Shown: positions 50,887-63,520 of the stretch, one piece after another
Layout of the letters: every line of letters begins with the position of its first letter
How positions within the stretch are numbered: the first letter of the stretch is position 1
Assembly: GCF_024323335.1 (NCBI RefSeq)
Contig: NC_066579.1
Coordinates: 246,381,575-246,445,574, forward strand
Direction: 5' to 3'
Length of the DNA stretch: 64,000 nt
Source: Lathyrus oleraceus
Taxonomy: Eukaryota > Streptophyta > Magnoliopsida > Fabales > Fabaceae
Notes under the pieces: model-generated
Seen by the model: the letters and a program-made list of their open reading frames with translations, nothing else
Databases searched by the model: none
What the model was told of the DNA's origin: nothing
Made by a program: the position numbers and the translations under genes

Positions 50887-52198
50887 GTAAGGGGGAGAAT
50901 CCTTATTATTATGGGTTAGTATGATTGGGTCAATGGGTAGAAGTATGTTTAGGTTAAAATCCCTAATTTTGTATGGTTGTTTGGAATTGTTAGGTTTTGA
51001 TGAGTATTCTGGATTTGTGGTGATTTAATTGTGTTAAAACAGCAAATTAACCTTATATACTTAGAGTATCGTATGAGTTATAATTTTCTGAGCGTTTGGC
51101 GTTTTACGGAATCGAAATCGGAGGTCCGAAAGTCCTCCAACGATGAAAAATGCAGAAAATTTTGCATTCTGTTTTTATGTTAACCGGTTACCCTACGAGC
51201 GTTAACCGTTTACTTGTTAAAAACCTGTCCCGAAAGTCCATTCTGTTTTGCGCTAACCAGTTAACCAAAACCGTTAACCAGTTAACACTATTGAAAATCT
51301 GCCAGGAAGTGCGTTCTGTTTCGCGTTAACCGGTTACCTAAATGCGTTAACCGGTTAACACTTTTGAAAAATGAAAAATTGAGATTTTGAAAGTTGTATT
51401 CATTTTGAAATGAAATCTAAGTGTGCGTAATTGATAATTAGCCTATATTTGTGAATGATATATTGTTATGAATGTGTATATGTACCATTGGTGGATAATT
51501 CATAGAGTTGAATTATGGTGATATGTGGAATGTTAAGATGGTAAAGATGATCTTAATTGCATATGTGTTGGTATTTGTACATTCATTCATGGCATGGTCG
51601 GCTTTATGGTGAAAGCTGTGAAACTGTGGGTTCACATGGTAATAGACATTGATCCTTGAATGGAAATAGTCGTAGCAGACGTTGATCCTTAATTGGAAAT
51701 AGGCGTAGTGGCTTTGATCTTGTCCGGATCGGAAGCGTGGCTTGGATTCTACATATTGAATCGGAAAGCGGTGAAACGTTGGGTTCACATTGCGGTACCA
51801 CATGCGTAAAGTCACATGTCTTGCATTGAGTCACATTAGAGTTATGTGATAATTGAATGTATGCATTGATGTGATTGTGATGTGTGTATGAGATATGGTT
51901 ATTGAATTTGGTGATGTTTGGATACATAACTTGGAAAAAATATATGATTATATGATAATTGTAGTTATGTGTATATTTGGGAATATAGTATTGGATTTTA
52001 ATATTATACTCCTTGAGTTTTGATCGATGTTTGAAACATGTGAAATAAATGTTGGTTAGTATTAATTACATGGTTATACAAAGTGTGATGAATTCCGTTA
52101 ATTGTTGATTTAATCATTGTGCTTTATTATACTTCTTCATAATGATTTGAATTCTCACCCTTCTGTTTGAATGTTGCCTTTACATGGGCATCGTGCAG
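50887..52198 (+). other. Candidate leader intron inside the Tekay-2 LTR
   Basis: Donor GAAGAG/GTAAGGGGG at 50887 and acceptor GCATCGTGCAG at 52198 (1312 bases). The donor context AGGTAAGGGGG is shared with Tekay-1 although surrounding sequence differs. Same layout in the 3' LTR. Inference only. Confidence 0.42.
51180..51360. repeat. Six TTAACCGGTTAA-type palindromes in the Tekay-2 5' LTR
   Basis: Six units in 180 bp: TTAACCGGTTACC (twice), GTTAACCGTTTAC, CTAACCAGTTAACC, GTTAACCAGTTAACA and GTTAACCGGTTAACA. The copy in the 3' LTR is at 57941-58121. Each full unit is two GGTTAA (GT-1 box) cores head to head. Confidence 0.9.
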
Positions 52199-52739
52199 AT
52201 ACTCCAGAGTAGTATTGCAGAAGTAAGTGGAAGGTAGCTCATTCGAGATTTAGCCGGAGAGCTTCCGTATTTTAGTTTGGAGACTACGTAATGAGTCAAT
52301 GCTCTGGTCATGTAACACATGGTAGATTAGTAGTATTGAACTCGTATCCTATCTGGATAAGTATTATGTTATTACTTGTGAACATCTTATTTGCAATTGC
52401 TGTTTGAGAGGCCATAGTGCCAAATATTCTGGTTATGGTTTTATTTTATCTTGAGGAGATTATTGAGAGATGATCATGGTATGGGACATGGATCATCTTA
52501 TGAAATACATGAGTATTCATTATTTTCCGCTACGAATGCATATTCTTGAATATTCATGATAATTGAAATGTGTTATTTTAAATGACCAGGTGTATTGTAT
52601 ATTGATGATGAAAGCTGTTGGTTTTTGAAAGCTTTTAGTTTTTGAAAACGTCGATGTGACGCCCTTTTGTTTATATGCGTGCTTATTTACTCTGATTATA
52701 TGTTAATACTTTGGGGTAGAAAAAGGGGTGTTACATTAG

Positions 52740-52751
52740 TGGTATCAGAGC
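52740..52751 (+). other. Tekay-2 primer-binding site (initiator Met tRNA)
   Basis: TGGTATCAGAGC, four bases after the end of the 5' LTR. This is the normal spacing, in contrast to Tekay-1. Confidence 0.94.
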
Positions 52752-52863
52752 CTGGTCGACCAGTTGGTCAATAGTCGTTAATGTTTTCCAATCCTGTTGT
52801 ATTTGATTTGTGTATCTGACACGATCGATATGGTTTGTCTGGTTGTTCGGGTTGTTCAGGACG

Positions 52864-53686
52864 ATGGTTGCAGGCAGGAATGATGATGCCATTGCTGAGG
52901 CGCTGAGGATGTTGGCTGACTCCATTGGTCAGATCCCTCAAGCGAATGCTGGTAACCGAAATGGAGATGATGATGAGTTCCGTGCTTTGGGGAGATTCCA
53001 ACGGAATAATCCTCCTGTCTTTAGGGTGAGCATGAACCTGATAAAGCTCAAGCTTGGCTGAAGGCAATTGAGAAGATCTTCAGAGTCATGAACTGTATTG
53101 ATGCTCAGAAAGTGCAGTTTGGTACTCATATGCCTGAGAAGGAAGCAGAGATTGGTGGAATAACACTCTTCAGAGGTTTGAAGAAGACAACATTGAGGTT
53201 ACTTGGGCTCTTTTCCGTGATGTCTTCTTGGAGAACTATTTTCCAGAAGATTGTCGTGGGAAGAAAGAGGTGGAGTTCCTTGAATTGAAGTAAGGAAATG
53301 GTATTGTTGCTGAATATGCTGCTAAATTTCAGGAGCTTATCAAGTATTTTCCTCATTACAACACTGCTAATGCTGAGAGATCTAAATGCTTGAAGTTCGT
53401 GAATGGCTTGAGACATGATATCAAGAAGGCCATTGGTTACCAACAGATTACTCGTTTTATGGAGTTGGTTAACAAGAGTCAGATTTATGATGAGGATAGT
53501 AGGGAAAGTGCTTCTTTCTACAAGAGTTTGAAGGGGAAAAACCAGGATCGTGGAAAACCGTATGATGACAAGAGGAAACAATCTGGCTTTGGAAAGAAGC
53601 CGAGTGGGGGAGGATCTTCTACTCCACTTAAGTGATTCAAATGTGGCGTTGAAGGTCATCGTGCTACTGATTATAGTAAGGATTCT
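52864..53686 (+). pseudogene. Tekay-2 gag (frameshifts and stops)
   Basis: Starts MVAGRNDDAIAEALRMLADS, homologous to Tekay-1 Gag. It changes frame near 53025 and again near 53140, has TAA at 53291-53293 in the frame that continues to pol, and TGA at 53633-53635 in place of the first Cys of the first zinc knuckle. That knuckle also has Tyr for its last Cys ([14 protein letters not shown]). Confidence 0.9.
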
Positions 53687-56600
53687 GTGACGTGTTTCAA
53701 GTGTGGCAAGAGTGGTCACAGAGCAAACCAGTGTGGAGTTGGTTTGAGTGTGACTTGTTACAATTGCGGTGAGAAAGGTCACATTAGTACCAAATGTGAT
53801 AAGCCAAAGAAGGAGCAAGCAAAGGGAAAGGTGTTTGCATTGTCTGGTGCGGAGGCCACTACCGATGATAGGCTAATCCAAGGTACGTGCTTTATTAATG
53901 GTACACCTTTGACTACCATTATTGATACCGGTGCAACACATTCTTTCATTTCTTTGGATTGTGCTAAGAGACTGAATCTTATATTATCTGATATGCGTAG
54001 AAGTATGGTTATTGATACACCTTCTATGGGTTCTGTTTCTACTTCCTATATGTGTCTGAATTGTCCGTTGAGTATCTTTGGTAGGGATTTTGGAATTGAT
54101 TTAGTTTGCCTTCCTTTAGAGCAACTTGATGTGATTTTGGGTATGAATTGGTTAGAATTTAATCGGGTGTATATCAACTGTTTCGAGAAGACGGTTATTT
54201 TTCCTGAGGTTGGTGCTAAGGAAGATTGGTTTTTGTCTGCTAAGCAAGTTGATGAATCGGTGCAAGATGGTGCCGAGTTGTTTATGTTGTTGGCATCTTT
54301 GGATATTCGTGAGAAGAGGATGATTGAAGAATTGCCAATAGTTTGTGAGTTTGTGGAGGTATTTCCGGAAGATATAAGTGATTTACCGCCAGAACGTGAG
54401 GTTGAGTTTTCGATTGATTTAGTTCCTGGAACTAGTCCTGTATCGATGGCTCCCTATCGAATGTCTGTTTCTGAGTTGAAAGAGTTGAAAAGTCAACTTG
54501 AAGACTTGCTTGAGAAGAGGTTTATTCGTCCTAGTGTGTCGCCGTGGGGTGCTCCTGTTCTGTTGGTCAAGAAGAAAGAAGGTTCTATGAGATTATGTGT
54601 TGATTATAGACAACTGAACAAAGTGACAGTTAAGAACAAGTATCCACTTCCGAGGATTGACGATATGATGGATCAGCTGGTTGGAGCTTGTGTGTTTAGC
54701 AAGATTGATTTGAGGTCTGGGTATCATCAGATTCGTGTAAAGGCTGAGGATATTCAAAAGACTGCTTTTCGGACAAGGTATGGTCACTACGAGTACTCCG
54801 TGATGCCTTTTGGTGTGACTAATGCACCTGGTGTATTTATGGAGTATATGAATAGAATTTTTCATAATTATCTGGATAAGTTTGTTGTTGTGTTCATCGA
54901 TGATATATTGATTTATTCTAAGAGCGAAGAGGATCATGCCGAGCATTTGAAGGTTGCGTTATCGGTGTTGAAAGAGAGGAAGTTGTTTGCTAAACTCTCT
55001 AAATGTGAGTTTTGGTTGAGTGAAGTAAGTTTTCTTGGACATGTGATTTCGAGTGGTGGTATTTCTATGGATCCTACGAAGATTGAAGCTGTATCTCAAT
55101 GGGAAGCTCCTAAGTCTGTTACTGAGATTAGAAGTTTTCTTGGTTTGGCTGGTTATTATAGGAAGTTCATTGAAGGATTTTCTAAGTTGTCATTACCATT
55201 GACGCATTTGACTAGGAAAGGTCAAGCTTTCATTTGGACTTCGCAGTGTGAAGTGAATTTTCAAGAGCTTAAGGGAAGATTGACTACGGCTCCTATTTTG
55301 ATTTTACCGGATCCGTTAGAAACTTTCGTTGTGTATTGTGATGCTTCTTTGTTGGGTTTGGGAGGTGTTTTTATGCAAAAAGGGCAAGTGGTAGCTTATG
55401 CTTCAAGGCAACTTAAAGTTCATGAGAGGAATTATCCGACGCATGATTTAGAGTTGGCCGCCGTTGTGTTTGTGTTGAAACTTTGGAGACATTATTTGTT
55501 TGGATCGCGATTTGATGTGTTTAGTGATCACAAGAGTTTGAAGTACTTGTTCGATCAGAAAGAATTGAACATGAGGCAAAGACGATGGTTGGAATTCTTG
55601 AAAGATTATGATTTTGGTTTGAATTATCATCCGGGAAAGGTGAATGTTGTAGCCGATGCATTGAGTAGGAAGTCATTGCACATGTTTATGTTGATGATTC
55701 GAGAGTTTGAATTGTTTGAGCAATTTAGAGATTTGAGTTTGGTTTGTGAAGCGACACCTTCGTGTGTTAAGCTTGGTATGTTGAAGCTTACGTGTGGCAT
55801 TCTTGACGAGATTAGAGAAGGTCAGAAGTCAGATTTGAAATTAGTCAATGTTATGACACTGATTAATCAAGACAAAGGTGGTGACTTTCGGATTGATGAG
55901 AATGGTATCATGAGGTGTCTTGATCGAGTTTGTGTTCCAGATGTTGCAGATTTGAGAAAGAGGATTCTTGAGGAAGGGCATAGAAGTGGTCTGAGTATTC
56001 ATCCTGGTGCTACTAAAATGTATCAAGACTTGAGAAAGATGTTTTGGTGGCAAGGTATGAAGAAGGATGCAGCGGAATTTGTGTATTCATGTTTGACTTG
56101 TCAAAAGTCAAAGATTGAACATCAAAAGCCGTTTGGTTTGATGCAACCGTTATCTATTCCCGAGTGGAAGTGGGATAGTATCTCTATGGATTTTGTTTCG
56201 GGTTTGCCGAGAACATCGAGTAATTGTGAGGCGATTTGGGTCGTTATGGACAGGTTGAAGAAATGTGCTCATTTTATTCCGATGAGGATGGATTATTCGA
56301 TGGAGAGACTTGCTAAGTTGTACATCGAGAGGATTGTGTGTTTGCATGGTATTCCGTCGAGCATTGTTTCAGATAGAGATCCGAGGTTCACTTCGAGGTT
56401 TTGGGAAGGTTTGCAAAGTGCTTTGGGTACGAAGTTGCGTTTGAGTTCGGTATATCATCCGCAAACTGATGGTCAAACAGAGAGGACTATTCAGTCACTT
56501 GAAGATCTTTTGAGGTCTTGTGTTTTGGAACAAGGAGGAAATTGGGATAGTTTCTTGCCTTTGATCGAGTTTACGTATAACAACAGTTTCCATTCGAGTA

Positions 56601-57226
56601 TTGGAATGGCACCTTTTAAGGCTCTTTATGGTAGAAGGTGTAGAACTCCTTTGTGTTGGTACGAATCGGGAGAGAGTGTTGTGGTTGGACCCCAGTTGAT
56701 TCAAGAGACTACGGATAAGATTAAGATGATTCAAGAGAAGATGAAGGCTTCTCAGAGCCGTCAAAAGAGTTATCATGATAATAGGAGGAAAGCTCTTGAG
56801 TTTGAGGAAGATGAGCATGTGTTTCTTCGAGTTACGCCAATAACGGGTGTTGGTAGAGCTTTGAAGTCGCGTAAGTTGACGCCGCGTTTCATTGGTCCTT
56901 ATCAGATTTCCGATAGGGTAGGTGAAGTGGCATATCGGATTGCATTGCCACCGTCACTTTCTAATCTTCATGATGTGTTCCATGTGTCTCAATTGAGGAG
57001 GTACATTGCGGATCCATCACATGTTGTTCCATTAGATGATATTCAAGTGAGGGATAATTTGACGGTTGATACATCACCTATGCGAATTGAAGATCGAGAA
57101 GTGAAGAAGCTTCGTGGTAAGGAGATTGCTTTGGTGAAAGTAATATGGGGCGGAGCCGCCAATGGCAATATTACTTAGGAACTCGAGGATAAGATGAAGG
57201 AATCGTATCCAGAGTTGTTCGTTTGA
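53687..57226 (+). pseudogene. Tekay-2 zinc knuckles, protease, RT, RNase H, integrase and chromodomain
   Basis: Open from 53687 to TAG at 57176-57178. Two zinc knuckles ([28 protein letters not shown]), protease ([10 protein letters not shown]), RT with [11 protein letters not shown] and FIDD, RNase H ([32 protein letters not shown]), integrase finger ([26 protein letters not shown]) and DFVSG, SDRDPRF, DGQTERT. The TAG stands where Tekay-1 has Trp in the chromodomain (TWELE), and the frame goes on to ELFV before a normal stop. All RT and integrase catalytic residues seem present, so pol is damaged only in its last 17 codons; gag is what fails. Confidence 0.93.
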
Positions 57227-57231
57227 GGTAA

Positions 57232-57268
57232 ATTTTCGAGGCCGAAAATCTTTTAAGTGGGGGAGAGT
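57232..57268 (+). other. Tekay-2 hairpin plus polypurine tract
   Basis: Stem ATTTTCG/CGAAAAT with loop AGGC (57232-57249), then AAGTGGGGGAGAGT abutting the 3' LTR. Compared with Tekay-1 the outermost pair is A-T instead of G-C: a compensated change. Confidence 0.85.
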
Positions 57269-59495
57269 TGTAACAACCCAATTTTAGTAATTATTTCTTA
57301 TATTATTATTATTATATTTTATTTCATTTATTTGGAGTATTAATTAATTAATTGGTTATTAGGTAGTATAATAATTGATTATATTAATTAATTTGGTGTG
57401 TTAATTAATTGGTTTAATTTATTTGAATTAAATAGAGATATTATAATACTAGGTATTATTGGGCCTAATAATTAAATTAGAAGTATCATTCTTTAGCCCA
57501 AATATAATACTATAATAGTAAGAGGTGAGGAGAGTGAGAAGTAGGATTCATTTTATCAATTGACGGCAACAGAGACAGAAAAGAGGAAAAGTAAGGAGAA
57601 GAGGGGAAGAACAAGAGAGAAGCTAAGGTTTCCAGTAAATTGAAGAGGTAAGGGGGAGAATCCTTATTATTATGGGTTAGTATGATTGGGTCAATGGGTA
57701 GAAGTATGTTTAGGTTAAAATCCCTAATTTTGTATGGTTGTTTGGAATTGTTAGGTTTTGATGAGTATTATGGATTTGTGGAGATTTAATTGTGTTAAAA
57801 CTGCAAATTAACCTTATATACTTAGAGTATCGTATGAGTTATAATTTTCTGAGCGTTTGGCTTTTTACGGAATCGAAATCGGAGGTCCGAAAGTCCTCCA
57901 ACGATGAAAAATGCAGAAAATTTTGCTTTCTATTTTTGTGTTAACCGGTTACCCTACGAGCGTTAACCGTTTACTTGTTAAAAACCTGCCCAGAAAGTCC
58001 ATTCTGTTTTGTGCTAACCAGTTAACCAAAACCGTTAACCAGTTAACACTATTGAAAATCTGCCAGGAAGTGCGTTCTGTTTTGCGTTAACCGGTTACCT
58101 AAATGCGTTAACCGGTTAACACTGTTGAAAAATGAAAAATTGAGATTTTGAAAGTTGTATTCATTTTGAAATGAAATCTAAGTGTGCGTAATTGATAATT
58201 AGCCTATATTTGTGAATGATATATTGTTATGAATGTGTATATGTACCATTGGTGGATAATTCATAGAGTTGAATTATGGTGATATGTGGAATGTTAAGAT
58301 GGTAAAGATGATCTTAATTGCATATGTGTTGGTATTTGTACATTCATTCATGGCATGGTCGGCTTTATGGTGAAAGCGGTGAAACTGTGGCTTCACATGG
58401 TAATAGACGTTGATCCTTGAATGGAAATAGGCGTAGCAGACGTTGATCCTTAATTGGAAATAGGCGTAGTGGCTTTGATCTTGTCCGGATCGGAAGCGTG
58501 GCTTGGATTCTAGATATTGAATCGGAAAGCGGTGAAACGTTGGGTTCACGTTGCGGTACCACATGTATAAAGTTACATGTCTTGCATTGAGTCACATTAG
58601 AGTTATGTGATAATTGAATGTATGCATTGATGTGATTGTGATGTGTGTATGAGATATGGTTATTGAATTTGGTGATGTTTGGATACATAACTTGGCAAAA
58701 ATATGTGATTATGTGATAATTGTAGTTATGTGTATATTTGGGAATATAGTATTGGATTTTAATATTATACTCCTTGAGTTTTGATGGATGTTTGAAACAT
58801 GTGAAATAAATGTTGGTTAGTATTAATTACATGGTTATACAAAGTGTGATGAATTCCGTTAATTGTTGATTTAATCATTATGCTTTATTATACTTCTTCA
58901 TAATGATTTGAATTCTCACCCTGTTGTTTGAATGTTGCCTTTACATGGGCATCATGCAGATACTCCAGAGTAGTATTGCTGAAGTAAGTGGAAGGTAGCT
59001 CATTCGAGATTTAGCCGGAGAGCTTCCGTATTTTAATTTGGAGACTAGGTAATGAGTCAATGCTCTGGTCATGTAACACGGGGTAGATTAGTAGTATTGA
59101 ACTCGTATCTTATCTGGATAAGTATTATGTTATTACTTGTGAACATGCTTATTTGCGATTGCTGTTTGAGAGGCCATAATGCCAAATATTCTGGTTATGG
59201 TTTTATTTTATCTTGAGGAGATTATTGAGAGATGATCAGGGTAAACATGGACCATCTTATGAAATACATGAGTATTCATTATTTTCCGATGCGAACGCAT
59301 ATTCTTGAATATCCATGATAATTGAAATGTGTTATTTTAAATGACCAGGTGTATTGTATATTGATGATGAAAGTTGTTGGTTTTTGAAAGCTTTTAGTTT
59401 TTGAAAACTTCGATGTGACGCCCTTTTGTTTATATGCATGCTTATTTACTCTGATTATATGTTAAGTATTTTGGGGTAGAAAAAGGGGTGTTACA
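57269..59495 (+). repeat. Tekay-2 3' LTR (2227 bp)
   Basis: Same ends and elements as the 5' LTR, with scattered substitutions and small indels (for example CGGCAACAGAGACAG versus CGGCAGAGAAAG). Followed by GTGTGATCGG, not by Athila-1 gag. Confidence 0.95.
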
Positions 59496-60955
59496 GTGTG
59501 ATCGGTCACCATTTCCATTGAATTCCCACCGTTACCCCGACATATTTTCATCACTTTGGTAAGATTTATGTTTGTTTATAGTTTTTTCAGAGTCATTTAT
59601 CATGTTTTGTTGGTTTGTTATCGCATTGCATTTGATTAGAAGTTTATGTCAAAAAGGTCTCTTTTACGCTTCATTTTGGTAGTGTTATTGTTACAGGCCA
59701 TTGCACAGGTTTAAAAGCATTAATAGTGGAGTTATGGATAATCAAAAAGGCAAAAATATGAAGAGACAACAAGTCAACACGGGCCCTCGTGTGCTACAAC
59801 ACTGCCCGTGTTGTTGGTCAGGCAAGGCAAAATGGGGGAAGAAAAATAGAGAGCAACACAGGCACCCGTGTGGTGACACACGGCCGTGTTGTTTAAAACA
59901 ATGCATTAACACGGACACCCGTGTGGAGGAACACGGCCCGTGTTGTTGCCTCTGTAGCTTGATTTGAAGATGCTCATGTTGGAGAGCACACACGGGCACC
60001 CGTGTGTACACACACGGCCCGTGTTGTTGGGCGCGGCTTAGAAACCTCAACTTTTGCTTTGTGAACCTATTCTGCTCATTAAGGGTAGTTTGGACCTTTT
60101 GCTTGGAGAAAATTCATCTGAAGCTATTAGAAGGCTTGGAAGAGAAAGGAGAGAACACTTTTTTGACGTACGAAAGAAACACTGCATTGAGAAGATAAGT
60201 ACTACGGAGGATTCGAAGACGGCGAGATTCTAGAGCATCACCCATTGAAGATCAAAGTCTCCTAATTCTTTGTAATGTTTAATTTTCATACTATGATTTT
60301 GTTTAATACTATGAGAGGCTAAACCCCCTATGTTAGGGGGGTGGTCCTGATTTGATCGTATGTTATGAATTTGAACAAATGATTTCTTTATTACTATGTT
60401 ACTTATTTCAATTCAATTGTGCGATGTTATTATGCTTTTGTATCGGACAAATACAAATTTATCTATGACTATCAATGACAGGACTGTGATTGTTACGGTT
60501 TTCACACAATTGGGTTTATGATTGCATTATCTAGGACTAGTAACTTTTGTAAACCACCGCAAACCTTGATATTGTTTATGATTAAAACCAATGAATAATT
60601 GAATGGACATTTGAGTAAGAATTGGTATTTTAATAGTTTCTTCCTTAAGGACTTAAAGAAGAACATTCTCAGGTTAGGTAATTGAATATTTCATATATAT
60701 TAAGGAAATCTTGACTGAATTCATAATTTGTTAAATCAACCATTCCCCCTAGCATATTGTATCTTCATCTATTATATTTTACTGTTTGTTGTGTTATTTG
60801 TTAAAATTCCAAAACAACCAAACCATTTTCTTTTTGTTCTGATAGAATCAAAGTAAAGTAAGTATTTCCTACGCAATCCCTGAGATCGATACTTGGAAAT
60901 AAAACTCCTTATTACTACATCGGTAAAAATAGTACACTTGCTATTTTTCCGATCA
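59496..60955 (+). repeat. Athila-2 5' LTR, start not seen
   Basis: Ends ...TTCCGATCA six bases before the PBS. Its left limit is unclear because the sequence meets Tekay-2 at 59496. Contains a palindrome cluster at 59776-60031. Short frames on both strands across the cluster are rejected as genes. Confidence 0.7.
59776..60031. repeat. CACGG/CCGTG palindrome cluster in the Athila-2 LTR
   Basis: About four alternating units of ACACGGGCACCCGTGT-like and ACACGGCCCGTGTTGTT-like sequence in 256 bp. Each can fold on itself and pair with its neighbours. The cluster is much richer in GC and CpG than the LTR around it. Confidence 0.88.
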
Positions 60956-60961
60956 AGTTTT

Positions 60962-60979
60962 TGGCGCCGTTGCCGGGGA
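60962..60979 (+). other. Athila-2 primer-binding site (Asp tRNA)
   Basis: TGGCGCCGTTGCCGGGGA, complementary to the 3' end of Asp tRNA and typical of Athila. It starts seven bases after the LTR end. Confidence 0.93.
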
Positions 60980-61091
60980 TTGCCAAAATACCTATTTTAA
61001 TTTTTATTCTGTTGAAATTTTATTGCTCGTCAACCAAAATTTTATCTGTGACAATCTTGTTAGTCAATTCTAATATTTGTCTAACTTGTGT

Positions 61092-63503
61092 ATGCGAGGT
61101 AAGGCCTCAGCGGATTTTTCTTTTGACGCAGATCCCGAAAGAACTCTTCGCGCTAGACTAAGACAAGCTAAGCAAGAAAAACTGGAATTAGCAGAAAAAG
61201 CAGAGAAGGAAGTTGTTTCAGTGCACTTAGAGAATTCAGATTGAGAAGCAGAAACAACTCCCAAGGTCATGGCTGCAGAACCACCACCACCAGAGAGACT
61301 TCTCGGTGACTATGGTGGAAACAACACTGCGGGTGGTCGTATGACAATTGTCAACCAACCGGTTAATGTAGAACAATTTCAGCTGCATCCCAGCACAATT
61401 AATCAACTCGAAAGGCGGTCCTTTTCTGGAAGAGTGAATGAAGATGCCAACAAGCATCTCCAAAGGTTTTTGACTATGAGCACAACGCTGAAAATTCCTG
61501 GACATAACGAAGAAGCAATAAGGCTTCGTATGTTCCCATTCACTTTAGCAGATGAAGCCGAAGAGTGGTTCTATTCCTTACCTACTGGCAGTATCACTAT
61601 ATGGGAGCAGATGGAAACAACATTCTTGCAGGAATATTTTCCCGCATCTGTGTCACTGAGAAAAAGATACGAGATCCTTAACTTCAAGAAGAAGGAGGGT
61701 GAGTCACTAGGAGATGCCTATAAAAGATTCAAGAGAATCCTAGTGGCTTGTCCTACTCACAACATGGATGAAACTGAGCAAATGCAAATGTTTGTTAATG
61801 GTCTTCGAATTCAAACGAGACAAATCCTTGATTCAGCAGTTGGTGGCTCAGCTAACTTTGCAACAGCCACCGGTATGAAAAAGATAATTGAAGCAATTGC
61901 CTCAAATGAGCATGTGAAGTTGTATGATAGGGTGTCAAGCAAATCTGCAGTAATTGATTTGAAGCTTGAAACAAACAAACAGGTAAAAATTGAAGAAGCA
62001 GTTGCTGCAGAGGTGGAGAAAAGGTTGAAGGCATTAAACATAGGTGCTCAGAAAGTGGCTCAAGTGCAACAGGCACCAAACGATGTGTGTGGCATTTGTA
62101 ATGGACCACACAATACTGTTCATTGTTTTGCAACACCACAGCAGATAGAAGATATCAAGTTTTTAAAGCAAAACAATCCCTACTCCAACACATACAACCC
62201 GGGGTGGAAGAATCATCCCAACTTTGCATGGAAGGATCAGAAAGGGAATGTGCAACAGCAGGTACAAGGTCAATATCAAAACCAATATTAGCAACAACAA
62301 CAACAAGTCCCAAAGAAGGCAGATTGGGAGATTGCAATTGAAAAGATGGCAGCTCAAAATGGGCAATTTGAAGAAGAGACTAGAAACAATCAGAAACACA
62401 CCGCCGCATCCCTAAAGAATCTCGAAGTTCAGCTGGGGCAGATAGCCCAGCAACTGGCAAGTTCTCGAACACCAGGTTCCCTACCAAGTGAAACAGTTCA
62501 AAATCCGAGAGGTCAGGAGAATGTTAATACTGTCACGACGACAGAGAAAAAGGCGGCTAAAAAGAAAAAAATTACATCACCGAGCGAGCCGACTAAAGAA
62601 GAAACTACCAAAGGAACTAAACCGGTGATTAAGTTGCCCTATCCTCAGAGGATGACAAAGAAGGAACCTAGTGAGTCAGACTTGGAGAAATTCATGACAA
62701 TGCTTAAAAGGATTGAGGGTCATATGGCTTTGTTTGAAGCACTTGAAAGGATGCCCATGTACAAGAAATTCGTGGAAGAGGTAATGGCTGAAAAGAAACC
62801 AACCACTGAAGAACAGGTATCCGGTAAGGAACAATATAATGCAAACTCCCTAGAAAAGAACATTCCTAACAAACAAAAGGATCTAGGAACCGTCACAGTA
62901 CCATGCACAATCAAAGAAAGAACCTTCAAAAAGGTACTAATAGATTCGGGAGCTAGTGTGAATCTCATGCCATTATCGATCTATCACAGGCTGGGTATTA
63001 AAAATATCAGTGATATAAAGACCAATCTGAAGTTTGCAGATCACTCAAGAAAACATGCTTATGGTATGGCTGAAGATGTGCTGGTAACGATAACGGACTT
63101 AACTTTCCCAGTCGATTTTGTAATCCTAGACATACCTGAAGACAATGAGGCACCCATCATTCTGGTTCGACCTTTCATGAAGACGAGTTGATGCAAGCTC
63201 GACATGGATGAGTGCATGTTAACCTTGAAAGTTCACAATAAGGAAATAACATTGAATGCTATTGAAGACCAGGAGATGGAGGAAGATACAGAATCTCAGT
63301 ATCAAGTAGGCTTAATCAGGACATTGAATACTCTCAAAGTCTCACCACTGCCAGTAGCCACCCTAAACGGAAAGATTCCTAACACCGAAAGGAAGGTTAA
63401 AAAGGAATCGTGGCACAAAGGAGTCCACACTGATAAAAGCGACAACGTCCGAGTTATAAACAAGAGGTGCAACAAGGTTTTGAACCTGAAATACCCCCCA
63501 TGA
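61092..63503 (+). pseudogene. Athila-2 gag-pro frame with three in-frame stops
   Basis: A single frame from the ATG at 61092 (MRGKASADFSFDADPERTLR), broken by TGA at 61242-61244, TAG at 62289-62291 (between NQY and a Gln run) and TGA at 63189-63191. Gag has the retrotransposon gag domain (IRLRMFPFTLADEAEEWFYS, TFLQEYFPASVSLRKRYEIL) and a zinc knuckle CGICNGPHNTVHC. The protease has VLIDSGASVNLMPLSIYHRL and IILVRPFMKTS, where LGRPF is usual. The frame ends after a linker at 63503, without RT. All breaks are single in-frame stops, so the loss is recent or the protein is made by another copy. Confidence 0.88.
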
Positions 63504-63520
63504 TAAGGGAAATGAACCGT

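Larger units (their letters stand above)
50513..52735 (+). repeat. Tekay-2 5' LTR (2223 bp)
   Basis: Starts TGTAACAACCCAATTTTAG, ends AAAAAGGGGTGTTACA. AT-rich start; a TATA-like CAAATATAATACTATAATAG at about 50740-50760; a candidate donor at 50887; a palindrome cluster at 51180-51360; a candidate acceptor at 52198. Near its 3' end ATGCTCTGG and ATGTAACA blocks are shared with the Tekay-1 LTR. Confidence 0.95.
50513..59495 (+). mobile_element. Tekay-2: older, defective Tekay-lineage chromovirus
   Basis: 5' LTR 50513-52735, PBS, broken gag, long pol frame, hairpin and polypurine tract, 3' LTR 57269-59495; 8983 bp. LTR ends are TGTAACAACCC and GGGTGTTACA as in Tekay-1, but the LTR bodies are different families. 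The two LTRs show at least two dozen differences by eye, so it is clearly older than Tekay-1. Flanks GCGGC (left) and GTGTG (right) do not match, so there is no target duplication. Confidence 0.94.

Noticed and set aside
59701..60050. Cys-rich frames on both strands at the Athila-2 palindrome cluster
   Set aside because: The Cys-Cys patterns come from repeats of the CACGG palindrome; both strands are open for the same reason.
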